A DNA stretch of 37,948 nucleotides from Lachnospiraceae bacterium (GCA_017513005.1 JAFWDM010000075.1:1-37948), one strand, 5' to 3'. Positions 25,099-34,605 are shown, counted from the stretch's first letter. Notes: generated by a model not told the origin, from the letters alone. Program-made: numbers and translations.

Positions 25099-26325
25099 AT
25101 GGAAGAGACCAGGGAGGATATTTTAAAAGAGACGCTTATCGCTGAAGAGCTCCCTGAAGATACTGATACTGCAGAAGAAGGCCCTTCAGAAGAATCAATA
25201 ATAAGAGAATCTTCGATAAGAGAATCTTCGATAAGAGACTCATCAATAAGAGACTCATCAATAAGAGATTCATCAATAAGAGATTCATCAATAAGAGCTT
25301 CTTCGATAAGAGAATCTTTAATGAAAGAATCTTCAATGAAGGAGTCTTCCGGGGGTGGTTTTTTCAGAAGATGGCTTGCCGGGAAGGATCTGACCCGGGA
25401 GGATCTGCCCCGAAAGGAGCGTCCTGCCGGGAGGTTCTGGACAAAAAACAGAGTGGAGACCGCGCGCATGGTGGTCAGGACACTGCTTGCGGGGTTTTTT
25501 GCGGTCCTGTTCCTTTTGCCGATCATTCTGACGGTCACCAATTCGCTGATGACGCCCCAGGAGATCAGTGCGAATTACGGGATGATCTTTGCAAAGAGAA
25601 ACGGTGTCCGCGTCTTTATCAGCGAGACCGTCAATCTGAAGTTTATCCCGGATATCGTGTCGTTCGGACAGTATTTCAAGGTGCTGATCCTGAGTCCGGA
25701 ATACCTGATGAAGTTCTGGAACTCATTTATTTATGTAGTGCCGATCGTCGTGTTCCAGCTGGCCGTTGCGTCCCTGGCCTCCTACGGGTTTGCGAGATAC
25801 AGGGGCAGGGTGCGGGAGGTCATCTTTTTCGCCTACATCATCCTGATGCTGATGCCCTACCAGGTCACGCTGGTCCCGAACTATCTGGTCGCGAACTGGC
25901 TCCATATCATGGATACCCGGTGGGCGATCTGGCTGCCGGGGATCTTTTCCCCGTTCGCAGTCTACATGCTGACAAAATATATGCGCAGGATCCCCCGGTC
26001 TATCTATGAGGCCGCCGAGATCGACGGGGCGGGGGAGTGGCAGATCTTCACGCAGATCTGCCTGCCGAACTGCCGGGGCGGACTGGCCTCGATCGCGATC
26101 CTGCTTTTTATCGATTACTGGAATATGGTCGAACAGCCGCTGATCCTTTTGACCAATGATCAGCTGCATCCGCTGTCCGTGTTCCTGTCCAGGATCAATG
26201 CGGACGAGATCTCTCTGGCTTTTGCCGTCGCAGTCATCTATATGGTCCTCCCGATGATGGTCTTTTTGTACGGAGAGGAATATCTGGTGGAGGGAATCGT
26301 CTACCAGGGCGGGATCAAGGAATAG
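25099..26325 (+). CDS. ABC transporter permease, carbohydrate type (MalG/UgpE-like), with repeat-rich N-terminal extension
   Basis: A 408-residue permease. Residues from about 125 on form the usual five or six helices, and the EAA loop is canonical: YEAAEIDGAGEWQIFTQICLP. Before this lies an unusual cytoplasmic extension of about 120 residues that starts acidic and then has ten five-residue repeats of the type IRDSS or IRESS (nt 25201-25350). AGAGGAA at 25085-25091 with correct spacing supports ATG 25099, so the extension is probably translated. It is the natural partner of the preceding permease for a heterodimeric channel. No ATPase gene accompanies the pair; a shared MsmX-type ATPase elsewhere is possible. 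Confidence 0.88.
   Translation: MEETREDILKETLIAEELPEDTDTAEEGPSEESIIRESSIRESSIRDSSIRDSSIRDSSIRDSSIRASSIRESLMKESSMKESSGGGFFRRWLAGKDLTREDLPRKERPAGRFWTKNRVETARMVVRTLLAGFFAVLFLLPIILTVTNSLMTPQEISANYGMIFAKRNGVRVFISETVNLKFIPDIVSFGQYFKVLILSPEYLMKFWNSFIYVVPIVVFQLAVASLASYGFARYRGRVREVIFFAYIILMLMPYQVTLVPNYLVANWLHIMDTRWAIWLPGIFSPFAVYMLTKYMRRIPRSIYEAAEIDGAGEWQIFTQICLPNCRGGLASIAILLFIDYWNMVEQPLILLTNDQLHPLSVFLSRINADEISLAFAVAVIYMVLPMMVFLYGEEYLVEGIVYQGGIKE
25201..25350 (+). repeat. 15-nt tandem repeat inside permease 2
   Basis: Ten 15-nt units in frame: ATAAGAGAATCTTCG twice, ATAAGAGACTCATCA twice, ATAAGAGATTCATCA twice, then ATAAGAGCTTCTTCG, ATAAGAGAATCTTTA and two diverged units starting ATGAA. Pairs of identical units point to recent duplication. 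Unit loss or gain keeps the frame. Confidence 0.92.
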
Positions 26326-26387
26326 GGAAACAGACCGGCATGACGGAAAACAAACCTTTGAAAGACACAGGAGGCTGCAGTTAATCT

Positions 26388-27938
26388 ATGAATATTGAAG
26401 ATAAGGAACTGGCTCAGCTGCAGAGATCGCAGAGGCGCAAAGACATCATCAAAAACATCACGATCGTGTTTCTTCTGATCCTGCTCGCGCTGACCTTCTT
26501 CTCGCGGACGATCATGAACTACACGCTTCCGGAGGTCTCCACGCATATTGTCGCGCAGGGCGAGGTCTCCCCGCGGATCCGCGGGCAGGGCACGGCGGAG
26601 GTCGACGACCCCTATACAGTGACAGTCACACAGGCCCGCACGATCAGGAGTGTCGCAGTGCATGTGGATCAGGAGATCAAGCGCGGCGACGTTATCTATT
26701 ATCTCGAAGACAACGAACCCGAGGAACTGACCAATGCCCGCCAGGAGCTCGCCGATCAGCAGGCGAACTTTACCAAGCGGATCTTTGACGGGTCCCTCTC
26801 CGACAGTGACATCACCAGGCTCCGCGCGGGCAACTACCGGTCTGAGGACCAGATGCAGTCGGAGCTCGCCTCGGTCAACAGGCGGCTGGAGTCGGCGACA
26901 AGAGAGGCGGCTTCCGCCAATGCCGCACTCGAAAAGCTGAATGCGCAGAGCTCGGATTCCGGGACAGACAGCGGGACGGATGTCCCCCCGGAGGGAGGCG
27001 GGTCGGACGTCCCCGGTACAGACACGACCGGCAGTGCCGCGACCGATGAGATCGAGGGAGAGGACGATTACGGAGAATCGGACGTGGCCTCCACTTCCGG
27101 TACCTATCAGGACGGCTACCTCGAGATCATGAAAACGAGCAGTGAAAAGAAGATCGAAAAGGCCACCAACCGCAAGATCGATGCCGAAGCCGAGCTGGAG
27201 AAGGCGAAGACCGAGCAGGAGAAGGTCGTCTCCAGTATCAGTGCGGAGCTGGAGCTCAAAAGCATCCGGGACGCGATCAATCAGGCCCAGGCCAAGGTGG
27301 ATAAGCTCGAGAAGGAAAATATCGGTGCCACGGTGGTTTCCCCCGTGGACGGGACAGTCACGAGCCTCAGCTATACGGCGGGAGAGACGACCTCGCCGGA
27401 TTCGGCGGCGGCGATCATCCGGATCGACGGGAAAAAGCTGACGGTCAGCTTTTCCGCGACCAAGGAACAGGCGCAGAAGCTCAAGACCGGTGATGAAGCG
27501 CAGCCCGTGAATCCGTGGGAGTATGACGATGACTTCAAGGCGGTCCTGCGTCAGATCACCGCGGACTCCAGCGACCCGCAGAACTCCAGGCTCCTGAAGT
27601 TTGAGATCGATAGCGATGCCGTCACTGCAGGAGACTCGGTCTCCCTGCAGATCGCGGAGAGCACCAAGACCTATGATCTGGTCGTACCCAACGCCGCAGT
27701 CCGGCAGGATTCGAACGGCTTCTATGTGCTCCTTTTACAGGTTCGGCAGAGCCCCCTGGGGAACCGCTATATTGTCGCCAGGGAGGGGATCAAGGTCCTG
27801 GCAAAAGACGATACAAACAGCGCGATCAGCGGTTCGATCGGCGCCTATTCCTATGTCATCACGACATCTACCAGGATGGTCACTTCCGGGGATCAGGTGA
27901 GACTGGCAAACGATGTCGAAGTCGAGGACAGCTATTGA
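26388..27938 (+). CDS. HlyD/MacA-like membrane fusion (adaptor) protein
   Basis: A 516-residue protein with one membrane helix at about residues 23-38 and the rest outside. The lipoyl-like half motif TQARTIRSVAVHVDQEIKRG lies at about 81-100, followed by helical coiled-coil stretches (about 110-185 and 250-325) separated by a Ser/Gly/Asp-rich linker (about 187-245), then the second lipoyl half (GATVVSPVDGTVTSLSYTAG) and a beta-barrel region. Adaptors of this type link inner-membrane pumps to outer partners; in Gram-positives they work with MacB-like pumps or peptide exporters. AGGAGG at 26369-26374 lies 13 nt before ATG. It sits 62 nt after permease 2 and directly before the MacB-like gene. 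Confidence 0.85.
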   Translation: MNIEDKELAQLQRSQRRKDIIKNITIVFLLILLALTFFSRTIMNYTLPEVSTHIVAQGEVSPRIRGQGTAEVDDPYTVTVTQARTIRSVAVHVDQEIKRGDVIYYLEDNEPEELTNARQELADQQANFTKRIFDGSLSDSDITRLRAGNYRSEDQMQSELASVNRRLESATREAASANAALEKLNAQSSDSGTDSGTDVPPEGGGSDVPGTDTTGSAATDEIEGEDDYGESDVASTSGTYQDGYLEIMKTSSEKKIEKATNRKIDAEAELEKAKTEQEKVVSSISAELELKSIRDAINQAQAKVDKLEKENIGATVVSPVDGTVTSLSYTAGETTSPDSAAAIIRIDGKKLTVSFSATKEQAQKLKTGDEAQPVNPWEYDDDFKAVLRQITADSSDPQNSRLLKFEIDSDAVTAGDSVSLQIAESTKTYDLVVPNAAVRQDSNGFYVLLLQVRQSPLGNRYIVAREGIKVLAKDDTNSAISGSIGAYSYVITTSTRMVTSGDQVRLANDVEVEDSY

Positions 27939-27969
27939 GTATGGGAACCAGCCAACGGAGGACAGCGAA

Positions 27970-29853
27970 TTGAGCGAATTGAATAAAAACGCAGGCCGCG
28001 CTGTCCGGAAAGGGCTGTCCGGAATCCGGACTCTGCCGGGGCGGATGCGCGTGTGGCAGAAGGCAGGCCTCGTGCTGTGCCTGGTATCCTGGCTGGCTTC
28101 GGCCCTGATCGGTGTCCTGTGCCGCAGGACGACGGACCGGCTCTCGGACCAGGCCTTTGCCGGCCGCTGGTCCTCGGGGATCGAGAGCGCGCAGATCAGC
28201 AGTTTTTTCGCGGAGAACGCCCTCTTGTCCGAAGAATCGGTTTCGTCCCTGTATGCAGGATTTATGTCGGATCTGCAGACTGCGTCGATCGCCCTGTCAG
28301 AGCAGCAGATCGAGAATGGAGCGAGCCTCGCGGATGTCTGCTACTGCGGCATGGGGACTGCGGAGATCACCAGCCGCGGGGAGTCCCTGTCCGTAAGCGC
28401 CATCGGAGTCGGAGGGGATTTCTTCAATTTTCATCCGCTCGACCTGATGAGCGGCTACTATTTTTCACAGGACGACCTGATGCAGGACAGGATCCTGTTG
28501 GATGACGCGACAGCCTGGAGACTGTTCGGGTCCCCCTATGTGGTGGGACTTTCGGTCGAGATCGATGGCGTGCCGCACTACATTGCGGGAGTCTTCCGGC
28601 GTCCGGAGAAACGTTTCTACAGGCAATCCGGCATGGGGGATTACATGATCTTCATGTCCTATGATTCGCTGTGTAAATATACGGAGTCGGGAGTCGGAGG
28701 CACTTCGGATACAAAAGAGGACGAGGATGATATGGATATGTCCGGCGCTTTCGTGCCCGCGGGCGATCCGGGCAGCCTCGCTGCTTTGAGCAAAGTCTCT
28801 GCGGGCGATCCGGGCAGCCGCACGGTTTCCGGCGCAGTCCCTGCGGGCGATCCGGGCAGCCGCGCTGCTTTCGGCGAAGTCCCTGCGGGGGTGCCGCGGA
28901 CTGCAGCCTATGCACCCCCGGTTCCGGCCGGTTCTCTTGCCCTTTCCGATACGATCGGGGAAGACACGGGAGCGGAAGAATCCGCTGAAGATACCGGGGT
29001 GGATGAGTCGGAAAAGCCTGAAAAGTCCGAAGAACCGGAGAAGTCCGAAGAGCCGGAAGATGACGAGGACAGCGTAGACCTCGACAGACCCTCCGGGGGG
29101 ACGGGCAGCGGAAATTACAAGGGCGGGGATGAAAGCGCGGAGGAGGCGGAAGAAGTCAACCGCAGCCGGATCAGCTGCTATGAGATCGTCCTGCCGGAGC
29201 CGGTTTCGGGCTATGCCCTGCGTCTGGTGCGCAGCCGGATGAGTCAGGCGGGGTATTCCGGAACGCAGGTGACGATCGTGGATAATACCTCCCGCTACGA
29301 TACGCTGCGGCTGGCCTCGATGGTCGCACAGCCGGGGGTCCGCAGTATGCAGACAGCAGCGATCCGTTATCCTTACTGGGAAAATGTCGCACTTGCCTGG
29401 GAGGATGTCCTGATCCCGCTGGCGGTCCTGTCGCTTGTCCTGCGGTTCGGGCCCTTCCTTTTCCTGCTGTACCTGCTTCTCTGGTATGCTACCCACAGGA
29501 GCTGGACGCTGGGAGACGGCGTGAAATACATCCGGGACAGGATCTATGACCGGCAGTCCGAACGCATCTATGGAAGACCTGCAAAAGCGAGTCTTTCAAA
29601 CGCAGAAGATGTCCCGGGCCATGGAGAGGAGGCCCTGACGGATACCGGGGCAGACGGGCACATGGCAGAAGGCCTGCCGGAGGACGGCAGTGCAGACGCC
29701 TGTACAGAAGAAGGCCCGCTGGCTGCAGGCGCAGGAGAGTACACGGAAGAAGGCCCGCCGGAGGACGGCAGTGTAGACACCTTTATAGAAGAAGGCCCGC
29801 CGGAGGACGGCAGCGCAGATGAGCGGACGGACGAGGGTCTGCCGGGGATTTGA
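27970..29853 (+). CDS. Membrane protein with MacB-type periplasmic core domain
   Basis: About 627 residues. A helix at about residues 32-50 is followed by an outer domain whose segment VGGDFFNFHPLDLMSGYYFS...LLDDATAWRLFG...VEIDGVPHYIAGVFRRPE matches the MacB periplasmic core pattern. A long low-complexity insertion follows: 14-residue AGDPGS repeats, then Glu/Pro/Asp-rich sequence. One or two helices near the end (LIPLAVLSLVLRFG, FLFLLYLLLWYA) precede a cytoplasmic tail with EEGPPEDGS repeats. The full FtsX-type permease bundle of MacB seems reduced, and no ATPase domain is present. TTG 27970 has GGAGG at 27957-27961 at 8 nt and is preferred; ATG 27913 in the same frame would overlap the adaptor gene by 26 nt. 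It probably pairs with the preceding adaptor. Confidence 0.72.
   Translation: MSELNKNAGRAVRKGLSGIRTLPGRMRVWQKAGLVLCLVSWLASALIGVLCRRTTDRLSDQAFAGRWSSGIESAQISSFFAENALLSEESVSSLYAGFMSDLQTASIALSEQQIENGASLADVCYCGMGTAEITSRGESLSVSAIGVGGDFFNFHPLDLMSGYYFSQDDLMQDRILLDDATAWRLFGSPYVVGLSVEIDGVPHYIAGVFRRPEKRFYRQSGMGDYMIFMSYDSLCKYTESGVGGTSDTKEDEDDMDMSGAFVPAGDPGSLAALSKVSAGDPGSRTVSGAVPAGDPGSRAAFGEVPAGVPRTAAYAPPVPAGSLALSDTIGEDTGAEESAEDTGVDESEKPEKSEEPEKSEEPEDDEDSVDLDRPSGGTGSGNYKGGDESAEEAEEVNRSRISCYEIVLPEPVSGYALRLVRSRMSQAGYSGTQVTIVDNTSRYDTLRLASMVAQPGVRSMQTAAIRYPYWENVALAWEDVLIPLAVLSLVLRFGPFLFLLYLLLWYATHRSWTLGDGVKYIRDRIYDRQSERIYGRPAKASLSNAEDVPGHGEEALTDTGADGHMAEGLPEDGSADACTEEGPLAAGAGEYTEEGPPEDGSVDTFIEEGPPEDGSADERTDEGLPGI
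28759..28902 (+). repeat. 42-nt coding tandem repeat (AGDPGS)
   Basis: GCGGGCGATCCGGGCAGCC recurs at 28759, 28801 and 28843, with a diverged unit at 28885: an exact 42-nt period, 14 residues per unit, in the outer region of the MacB-like protein. Confidence 0.9.
29668..29832 (+). repeat. 39-42-nt coding tandem repeat (EEGPPEDGS)
   Basis: GAAGGC-initiated units start at 29668, 29710, 29749 and 29791 (spacing 42, 39, 42 nt), encoding EEGPPEDGS-type units in the cytoplasmic tail of the MacB-like protein; a last diverged unit follows. Confidence 0.85.
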
Positions 29854-29894
29854 AAGAAAGAGGAAGGCAGATCTACTGTCGGACATAAATCAGC

Positions 29895-29939
29895 GATACA
29901 GAAAAAATTGATATAGAAAATATTGATACAGAAATATCG
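29895..29939 (+). repeat. 15-nt tandem repeat in the leader of the solute-binding protein gene
   Basis: Three 15-nt units: GATACAGAAAAAATT, GATATAGAAAATATT and GATACAGAAATATCG. They end 43 nt before the ATG at 29983. Confidence 0.82.
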
Positions 29940-29982
29940 TTCCACTAAAGAACGATACAGAAGAAATGGAGAAAGAAAAGAA

Positions 29983-32682
29983 ATGAGAAAAAGCAGCAGA
30001 CGTTTTGCAGCGGTTCTGATCAGCATTTGCATGCTGCTCTCCCTTGCGGCCTGCGGAGGCGGTTCCGGAAAGGGCTCCGGTTCCGGCGGCTCCGGAAGCG
30101 GGGCCGCGAAGGCGGAGGACGGGAGTCTTTCCATGCCGGCGATCACGATCAAGGACGGCGTTGCGAAGACACAGGAGGTCAAGCTGTCCGATGAGGATTT
30201 CAGTGCGGACGGGCTCCAGATCCTTGCCGTGGAGGACGGTTGGTTTTACGGGTTCAATTACAGTTATGAGGGCGACGGGCTCAGCGGATATGAACTGGTG
30301 CGGTTCCGGACGGACGGCAGTGAATTCCAGGCGATGCCCTACTCGGTGGACAATGCGAAGGATACGGCTTCGGAGGCAGAGATCACGGCGGCGGCTTACC
30401 GGGACGGCAATTATTATCTGGGGCTTGTGACCTACGGAAATTCTCCCGCCCTGGATTATGAGCTTTCTCTCGATGAAGGCCAGGAGCTCGATGAAGGTGT
30501 GATGGATTCTCTGAGCGAAGATGCCACCGCCACTTATGAACTCAGCTGTGTGTCAAAAGACGGCAAAGAGATCTGGAAAGCAGCTGTGGAAGAGCCTGAA
30601 GAAAGTGAATATTATTATATCGATTCCATCTCCGTGTCCGAAGAGGGCATCTTCGTCAACAGTTCCGAGGGCATAGACAAGTATTCTGTATCGGACGGCT
30701 CTTTCGTGGAACATGTGTGCCGGATGAAGTCACAGGATCTGACAGGGATGCTCTATGTCCTGCCGGACGGCACAGTGCTGATGACAGACGAGTCCTCCGG
30801 AAGCGGTCTGAAGGTCCTGCGCTATGATGCCGGCAAGGGCGACTTTGCGCAGAGCCTGGTCCTTCCTTCCGCCCTCACCGGCGCGACCATGTTCCCCGGC
30901 ACGGAGTATGATCTGTATCTTGCCGCGGAAGACGGGATCTACGGGGTCAAGCAGGGCAGTGACAAGATCACGCCTGTTGTCAATTTCGTGAATTCCGACC
31001 TCGACGCACAGGGAGTCACCAGGGTGATCGAGGCGGGAGACGGAAAGCTTGCTATCCAGGCCTACGGCACGGACGTCTCCCAGAACACCTATCTCCTGGA
31101 GCCGGTGGACCCCAAGGACGTCAAGGAGAAAAAGCAGCTGACGCTGGGCGGCTACTATATCGACTATGAAACGCGCAGCCAGGTCATCCAGTTCAACAAA
31201 GAGAATGAGGATTTCAGGATCACCCTCGTCGATTACAGCCAGTACGATCTGGCGGACGACAGCTATGAAAGCCCCACGGGCCTGTCCCGTATGAACACGG
31301 ACATAATCTCCGGCAATACTCCGGACATCATGGTCCTCTCCGATTACATGCCTGTCAAGAGCTATATCTCGAAGGGTGTATTTATGGATCTTACGTCCCT
31401 GTATGAGGCGGATCCGGATATTGAACGGGACGGCTTCATGCAGAACATCGTGGATGCCTTTAGGACCGACGGAAAGATGTATGTGGCGGTTCCGGGTTTC
31501 TCAGTCACCGGCGTCGCGGGCAAGACAAAATATATCGGGGACGGAAAGGACCTCACGATCGCAAAGGCGAAGGAGATCGGGCAGAGTATCGGCCTCGAGC
31601 CTTCACAGCTTTTCGGCGTTATGGACCGTGCGTCGATCTTCAGCTCCGCGATCGAGTTCTCCGGCGACCAGTTCATTGACCGGGAAAAACATACCTGCGA
31701 TTTTAACAACAAGGACTTTGAAGAACTTCTGTCCTTTGTAAAGAGCTTCCCCGCGGCTCTGAACGAGGAGCAGTATCAGGACATTTATACGCAGTATCTG
31801 GGGGACAAGGCACTCCTGGGGATCCAGTACATCGGATCTGCCTATGACTATTATTTCATGACCAGGCAGCTCTACGGCGATGTGAATGTGACCGTCACCG
31901 GATTCCCGGCTGCGGAAAACCAGGGCCCTTCTGTCGCTGCGACCATGCAGCTGGCAATCAGCAGCAGTGCATCCGATGTGGACGGCTGCTGGAACTTCGT
32001 GCGCCGTTTCCTTCTTCCGGAATACCAGATGTCCATGGACAGCGGCCTTCCGATCAGCCGGAAGGCGATCGAGGCCCAGGGACAGGCGATCATCGAAGAC
32101 CTCAAGGCGCAGCAGGAGGAGTATGAGGCCTACGTGCGTGAGATGAACGGAGAGACAGGTAAAGGCGATCAGGACGCTGATGCCGCAGAGGAGAGTTCCC
32201 CTGCATCGGAGGAGTCCATGACAGGAGCGACGGGGGAATCCGTCACAGAAGCGACGGAAGGCATGGACGTTCAGATCGAGGAGTCCGAGGACCTCACCAA
32301 TAAGCCGACCCCGGAGGAGGACTTCAACGGGACGCATGAGGAATATGAGGCGTACCTCAAGGATTTCGAAGCGGATCAGGCTTCGCCGGATTCCGAGGAA
32401 GTGATCATCGAAGGCGCGGATGTGGATACTCCCGATGCCATGGAGCAGGAGGATCCCGCAGCGCAGTACGGGCTTGACAGCCTGCCTGAATTCGGCGAAA
32501 AAGATATCCAGGCCCTCATGAAGATTCTGGACGGCCTGAGCTTCTCCGTCAACGGGGAGCAGGATGTGCTCAATATCATTCAGGAGGAGGCGGAGGCCTT
32601 TTTTGCAGGCCAGAAGAGCGCCGCGGATGTCTGCGATATCATTCAGAGCCGTGTATCGGTCTATCTGAAGGAAAATGAGTGA
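29983..32682 (+). CDS. Large ABC solute-binding lipoprotein with extra N-terminal domain
   Basis: An 899-residue lipoprotein. A basic N-terminus, hydrophobic stretch and lipobox LAAC put the lipidated cysteine at residue 24; a Gly/Ser linker follows. Residues about 45-375 contain repeated short beta-like units with DG turns (EDGWFYGFN, DGNYYLGL, EDGIYGV), suggesting a beta-propeller-like domain. A type 1 solute-binding domain starts near residue 385 (YETRSQVIQFNKENEDFRIT, NTDIISGNTPDIMVL). It is interrupted at about 726-826 by an acidic, Ser/Thr/Glu-rich insertion before the closing helices. GGAG at 29968-29971 precedes ATG 29983; an in-frame ATG at 29923 lies inside the repeats. It closes the transporter cluster and should deliver the ligand to the two permeases; the ligand is unknown. 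Confidence 0.88.
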   Translation: MRKSSRRFAAVLISICMLLSLAACGGGSGKGSGSGGSGSGAAKAEDGSLSMPAITIKDGVAKTQEVKLSDEDFSADGLQILAVEDGWFYGFNYSYEGDGLSGYELVRFRTDGSEFQAMPYSVDNAKDTASEAEITAAAYRDGNYYLGLVTYGNSPALDYELSLDEGQELDEGVMDSLSEDATATYELSCVSKDGKEIWKAAVEEPEESEYYYIDSISVSEEGIFVNSSEGIDKYSVSDGSFVEHVCRMKSQDLTGMLYVLPDGTVLMTDESSGSGLKVLRYDAGKGDFAQSLVLPSALTGATMFPGTEYDLYLAAEDGIYGVKQGSDKITPVVNFVNSDLDAQGVTRVIEAGDGKLAIQAYGTDVSQNTYLLEPVDPKDVKEKKQLTLGGYYIDYETRSQVIQFNKENEDFRITLVDYSQYDLADDSYESPTGLSRMNTDIISGNTPDIMVLSDYMPVKSYISKGVFMDLTSLYEADPDIERDGFMQNIVDAFRTDGKMYVAVPGFSVTGVAGKTKYIGDGKDLTIAKAKEIGQSIGLEPSQLFGVMDRASIFSSAIEFSGDQFIDREKHTCDFNNKDFEELLSFVKSFPAALNEEQYQDIYTQYLGDKALLGIQYIGSAYDYYFMTRQLYGDVNVTVTGFPAAENQGPSVAATMQLAISSSASDVDGCWNFVRRFLLPEYQMSMDSGLPISRKAIEAQGQAIIEDLKAQQEEYEAYVREMNGETGKGDQDADAAEESSPASEESMTGATGESVTEATEGMDVQIEESEDLTNKPTPEEDFNGTHEEYEAYLKDFEADQASPDSEEVIIEGADVDTPDAMEQEDPAAQYGLDSLPEFGEKDIQALMKILDGLSFSVNGEQDVLNIIQEEAEAFFAGQKSAADVCDIIQSRVSVYLKENE

Positions 32683-32763
32683 CCTTTTCAGCTGCCCCGG
32701 CTGTACCCTGCGGCCGGGGGGCTCCCGGTCATGATCTTTACAGGTATATATGAAAACCACATT

Positions 32764-34581
32764 ATGAAAAAAGAAATCACCCAGGATAAAATCAGAAATT
32801 TCTGCATCGTCGCACACATCGACCACGGCAAGTCCACTCTGGCGGACCGGATGATCGAGAAAACCGGGCTTCTGACGAGCCGCGAGATGCAGGACCAGGT
32901 CCTCGACAACATGGACCTGGAACGTGAGCGCGGCATCACGATCAAATCCCAGGCAGTCCGGCTGGTCTATACCGCACGCGACGGAGAGGAGTACATCTTC
33001 AACCTGATCGACACGCCGGGCCATGTCGACTTCAACTATGAAGTCAGCAGGTCCCTGGCGGCCTGTGACGGGGCGATCCTCGTCGTGGACGCCACCCAGG
33101 GCATCCAGGCACAGACCCTGGCCAATGTCTACCTGGCGCTGGAGCATGACCTCGACGTCTTTCCGGTCATCAACAAGATCGACCTGCCCTCCGCGGAACC
33201 GGAGAAGGTGCGGGAGGAGATCGAGGACGTCATCGGCCTCGACGCCTCGGAGGCGCCCCTCATCTCGGCCAAGCAGGGGCTGGGCGTAGAGGATGTCCTG
33301 GAGGCGGTGATCACCAATATCCCCGCTCCGGACGGCAATGCGGACGCGCCCCTCAAGGCCCTCATCTTTGACTCCCTGTATGATTCCTACAAGGGCGTCA
33401 TCGTCTTCTGCCGCCTGCGGGACGGGAGGCTTCGCCGCGGCATGAAGGTGAAAATGATGGCGACCGGCGCGGGTGCCGAGGTGGTCGAGGTCGGCTATTT
33501 CGGCCCCGGCCAGTTCATCCCCTGTGACGAGCTCTCCGCCGGCATGGTGGGCTATTTTACCGCCTCCATCAAAAACATCCGGGACGCCCGCGTGGGCGAC
33601 ACCGTGACGGAAAGCGCCCGCCCCTGCGAGGAGGCCCTGCCCGGCTACAAGGGCGCCCAGCCCATGGTCTACTGCGGCCTCTACCCTTCCGAGACCCCCC
33701 GGTATCCCGACCTGCGCGACGCGCTGGAAAAGCTCCAGCTCAACGATGCCTCCCTCTTTTTCGAGCCCGAGACGTCGCTCGCCCTGGGCTTCGGATTCCG
33801 CTGCGGGTTCCTGGGCCTTCTGCACATGGAGGTCATCCTGGAGCGGCTTGAGCGCGAGTACGATCTGGACCTGATCTCCACGGCCCCCGGTGTCGTCTAC
33901 AAGGTCTATAAGACCGACGGCACCATGATGGAGCTCACCAACCCCTCGAACCTTCCCGAGCCCACTGCGATCGACCGCATGGAGGAGCCCATCGTCAATG
34001 CGGAGATCATGGTCACGACCGAGTTCATCGGTCCCATCATGCAGCTCTGCCAGGAGCGCCGCGGCCGCTACATCAGCACGGACTACATCGAGACGACCCG
34101 CGCGGTCCTCAAGTATGAACTGCCGCTCAACGAGATCATCTACGACTTTTTTGACGCGCTGAAGTCCCGGTCCCGCGGCTATGCCTCCTTTGACTACGAG
34201 CTCAAGGGCTATGAGGAGTCGAAGCTGGTCAAGATGGATATCCTCGTCAACAAGGAACCCGTCGACGCTCTCTCCTTTATCGTCCATGCGGACGGCGCCT
34301 ACGAGCGCGGCCGCAAAATGTGCGAGAAGCTCAAGGACGAGATCCCGCGCCAGCTCTTCGACGTCCCGATCCAGGCTGCAGTCGGCGGCCGCGTCATCGC
34401 GCGCGAGACTGTCCGCCAGATGCGCAAGGACGTCCTGGCCAAGTGCTACGGAGGAGATATCTCCCGCAAAAAGAAGCTTCTGGAGAAGCAGAAAGAGGGC
34501 AAAAAGCGCATGCAGACCGTCGGCAGCGTAGAGATCCCCAAAGAGGCTTTCATGAATGTTCTCAAGCTCGATACGCAGTGA
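32764..34581 (+). CDS. lepA: Translation elongation factor 4 (LepA)
   Basis: Ribosome-associated GTPase, 605 residues. Motifs: AHIDHGKST (G1), RGITIKSQ (G2), DTPGHVDF (G3), [10 protein letters not shown] (G4) and, later, [17 protein letters not shown] and the conserved basic C-terminal end. ATG 32764 matches homologues that begin shortly before [12 protein letters not shown]; an in-frame ATG at 32731 would add 11 residues. Neither has a clear ribosome site. A GC hairpin without T-run (CCCCGGC 32695-32701 with GCCGGGG 32713-32719) separates it from the solute-binding gene, so read-through from the cluster is possible. Gene order lepA-hemW is common in Firmicutes. Confidence 0.97.
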   Translation: MKKEITQDKIRNFCIVAHIDHGKSTLADRMIEKTGLLTSREMQDQVLDNMDLERERGITIKSQAVRLVYTARDGEEYIFNLIDTPGHVDFNYEVSRSLAACDGAILVVDATQGIQAQTLANVYLALEHDLDVFPVINKIDLPSAEPEKVREEIEDVIGLDASEAPLISAKQGLGVEDVLEAVITNIPAPDGNADAPLKALIFDSLYDSYKGVIVFCRLRDGRLRRGMKVKMMATGAGAEVVEVGYFGPGQFIPCDELSAGMVGYFTASIKNIRDARVGDTVTESARPCEEALPGYKGAQPMVYCGLYPSETPRYPDLRDALEKLQLNDASLFFEPETSLALGFGFRCGFLGLLHMEVILERLEREYDLDLISTAPGVVYKVYKTDGTMMELTNPSNLPEPTAIDRMEEPIVNAEIMVTTEFIGPIMQLCQERRGRYISTDYIETTRAVLKYELPLNEIIYDFFDALKSRSRGYASFDYELKGYEESKLVKMDILVNKEPVDALSFIVHADGAYERGRKMCEKLKDEIPRQLFDVPIQAAVGGRVIARETVRQMRKDVLAKCYGGDISRKKKLLEKQKEGKKRMQTVGSVEIPKEAFMNVLKLDTQ

Positions 34582-34605
34582 TTCCTGCGGCGGGCGCAGC
34601 CGGAG

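Noticed and set aside
32695..32719. Hairpin between the solute-binding gene and lepA as a terminator
   Set aside because: The stem is GC-rich but no T-run follows, so it was not called as an intrinsic terminator.
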